Part shown: piece after piece, positions 34,940-35,488 of the stretch | Layout of the letters: each line of letters starts with the position of its first letter | How positions within the stretch are numbered: position 1 is the stretch's first letter | NCBI RefSeq assembly: GCF_003989515.1 | Contig: NZ_RBLU01000026.1 | Coordinates: 1-35,488 of the forward strand | Direction of reading: 5' to 3' | Source of the DNA: Curtobacterium sp. HSID17257 | GTDB lineage: Bacteria > Actinomycetota > Actinomycetes > Actinomycetales > Microbacteriaceae | DNA: 35,488 nucleotides | Made by a program: the position numbers and the translations under genes | The notes under the pieces: generated by a model | What the model saw: the letters and a program-made list of their open reading frames with translations, nothing else | The model's database searches: none | Told to the model about the DNA's origin: nothing

Positions 34940-35488
34940 TCAGGTCCTCCGGAGCGCGGGGAGCGGGAGCTCGTGCGCCGCATCCCACGGCTCCGCCCAA
35001 CCGAGCCGGTCGAAGAGCGCGTCGAGGAGCATCGCGGTGAACCCCCAGAGCGTGTGCGCGCCCTCGTCCGACCGTACCGTGAAGGCCGGCCCGCGCCACT
35101 CCTGACCGCCTCGGCGCAGCACGGTGACCCCACGGTTCGCCGGGTCGAGGAGGTCGGCGACGGGTGTCCGGAAGACCGCGGCGGACTCCCGCTCGTCGAC
35201 GACCCGCACGGGTGTCGGTTCGCGCCACCACCCGAGCACCGGCCGCACCAGGTGGTTCGAGTGCGCGAGCGGGACGGCGGGCAGGGTGCCGAGGACCTCG
35301 ACGCCGGCGGGGTCGAGCCCGGTCTCCTCGCGGGCCTCGCGCAGGGCTGCTGCGGGCGCATCGGCGTCACCGGGGTCGATGCGCCCGCCGGGGAACGCGA
35401 TCTCGCCCGGGTGCGAGCGGAGGGTCGACGCTCGTGCGAGCAGCAGGACGTCGAGGTCGCGGTGCACGGCGTCGGCCGCGGGCGCGCG
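34940..35488 (-). CDS. NUDIX hydrolase, CoA pyrophosphatase-like, 5' end outside window
   Basis: Hydrolyses CoA or related nucleotide pyrophosphates. The frame is open to the window edge; a GTG at 35467 is possible but the family normally has more N-terminal residues, so the start is likely beyond 35488. Seen: LDVLLLARASTLRSHPGEIAFPGGRIDPGD (the CoA-pyrophosphatase LLTKR...LRxHxGE-FPGG pattern), NUDIX box ending in ALREAREETGLD, and later PVLGWWREPTPVRVVDERESAAVFRTPVADLLDP. In the box one helix acid is replaced by Ala, as often in this subfamily. Terminal gene of the window. Confidence 0.88.
   Translation of the reverse strand, partial: RAPAADAVHRDLDVLLLARASTLRSHPGEIAFPGGRIDPGDADAPAAALREAREETGLDPAGVEVLGTLPAVPLAHSNHLVRPVLGWWREPTPVRVVDERESAAVFRTPVADLLDPANRGVTVLRRGGQEWRGPAFTVRSDEGAHTLWGFTAMLLDALFDRLGWAEPWDAAHELPLPALRRT

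Noticed and set aside
1..35488. tRNA, rRNA, CRISPR arrays and IS elements
   Set aside because: None could be recognised. The repeated hairpins are not spaced like CRISPR repeats and carry no transposase gene.

Overview
The window is about 35.5 kb of very GC-rich, densely coding actinobacterial chromosome. The gene set (Nei2-type DNA glycosylase, actinobacterial ArsC, FusB-like FBP protein, DUF4126 protein, PadR-run FtsX-type ABC exporter, CUT1 sugar transporter), the many GTG starts and the frequent leaderless starts suggest Microbacteriaceae, most likely Curtobacterium or a close relative. The genus is an inference from gene content. I saw no rRNA, tRNA, CRISPR array, IS element or phage gene, and no gene-free stretch longer than about 210 bases.

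Layout. 1-5 kb: end of an M23 peptidase, a CNNM/CorC-type membrane protein, an XRE regulator, a small membrane protein, a degenerate methyltransferase-like protein and a FusB-like FBP protein behind a structured leader. 5.1-7.3 kb: a fused OHCU decarboxylase/hydroxyisourate hydrolase facing an NCS2 urate/xanthine-type permease; no urate oxidase is present. 7.5-11.1 kb: two aldo/keto reductases, a small membrane protein, a thioesterase and a YdeI-like protein. 11.2-15.3 kb: a PadR-ATPase-permease operon with stop/start overlaps. 15.4-22.6 kb: secreted SGNH hydrolase, SDR, sorbosone/PQQ-dehydrogenase-like lipoprotein, two NAD(P)-binding proteins, DUF4126 protein and a BCCT transporter. 22.6-23.9 kb: a Xre-RES toxin-antitoxin module between two identical 46-bp palindromes. 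23.9-25.1 kb: a divergent SDR/MerR pair with a MerR-style long-spacer promoter. 25.1-32.6 kb: a carbohydrate locus on the minus strand (LacI regulator, binding protein, two permeases, GH1 glycosidase and a secreted GH93-like enzyme with a carbohydrate-binding module) with a perfect 18-bp operator at the predicted transcription start. 32.7-35.5 kb: Nei2, ArsC, DUF1304, VanZ-like protein and the 3' part of a NUDIX CoA pyrophosphatase.

How the parts work together. The sugar locus looks like one pathway: a secreted enzyme releases an oligosaccharide (arabinan is the best guess), the lipoprotein and permeases import it, the cytoplasmic GH1 enzyme splits it, and LacI senses the product. The urate genes form a second small pathway with import plus the two steps after urate oxidase.

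Two genome-wide habits stand out. At least ten genes have a TANNNT-like -10 box 6-7 nt before the start codon, the signature of leaderless mRNA. Ten copies of one hairpin family (stem beginning GACGGGAGGC, in two sub-types) lie after genes and presumably act as terminators. The most unusual signals are the repeat-bracketed toxin-antitoxin module, the MerR promoter, the FBP leader and the methyltransferase relative that has lost its cofactor motif.
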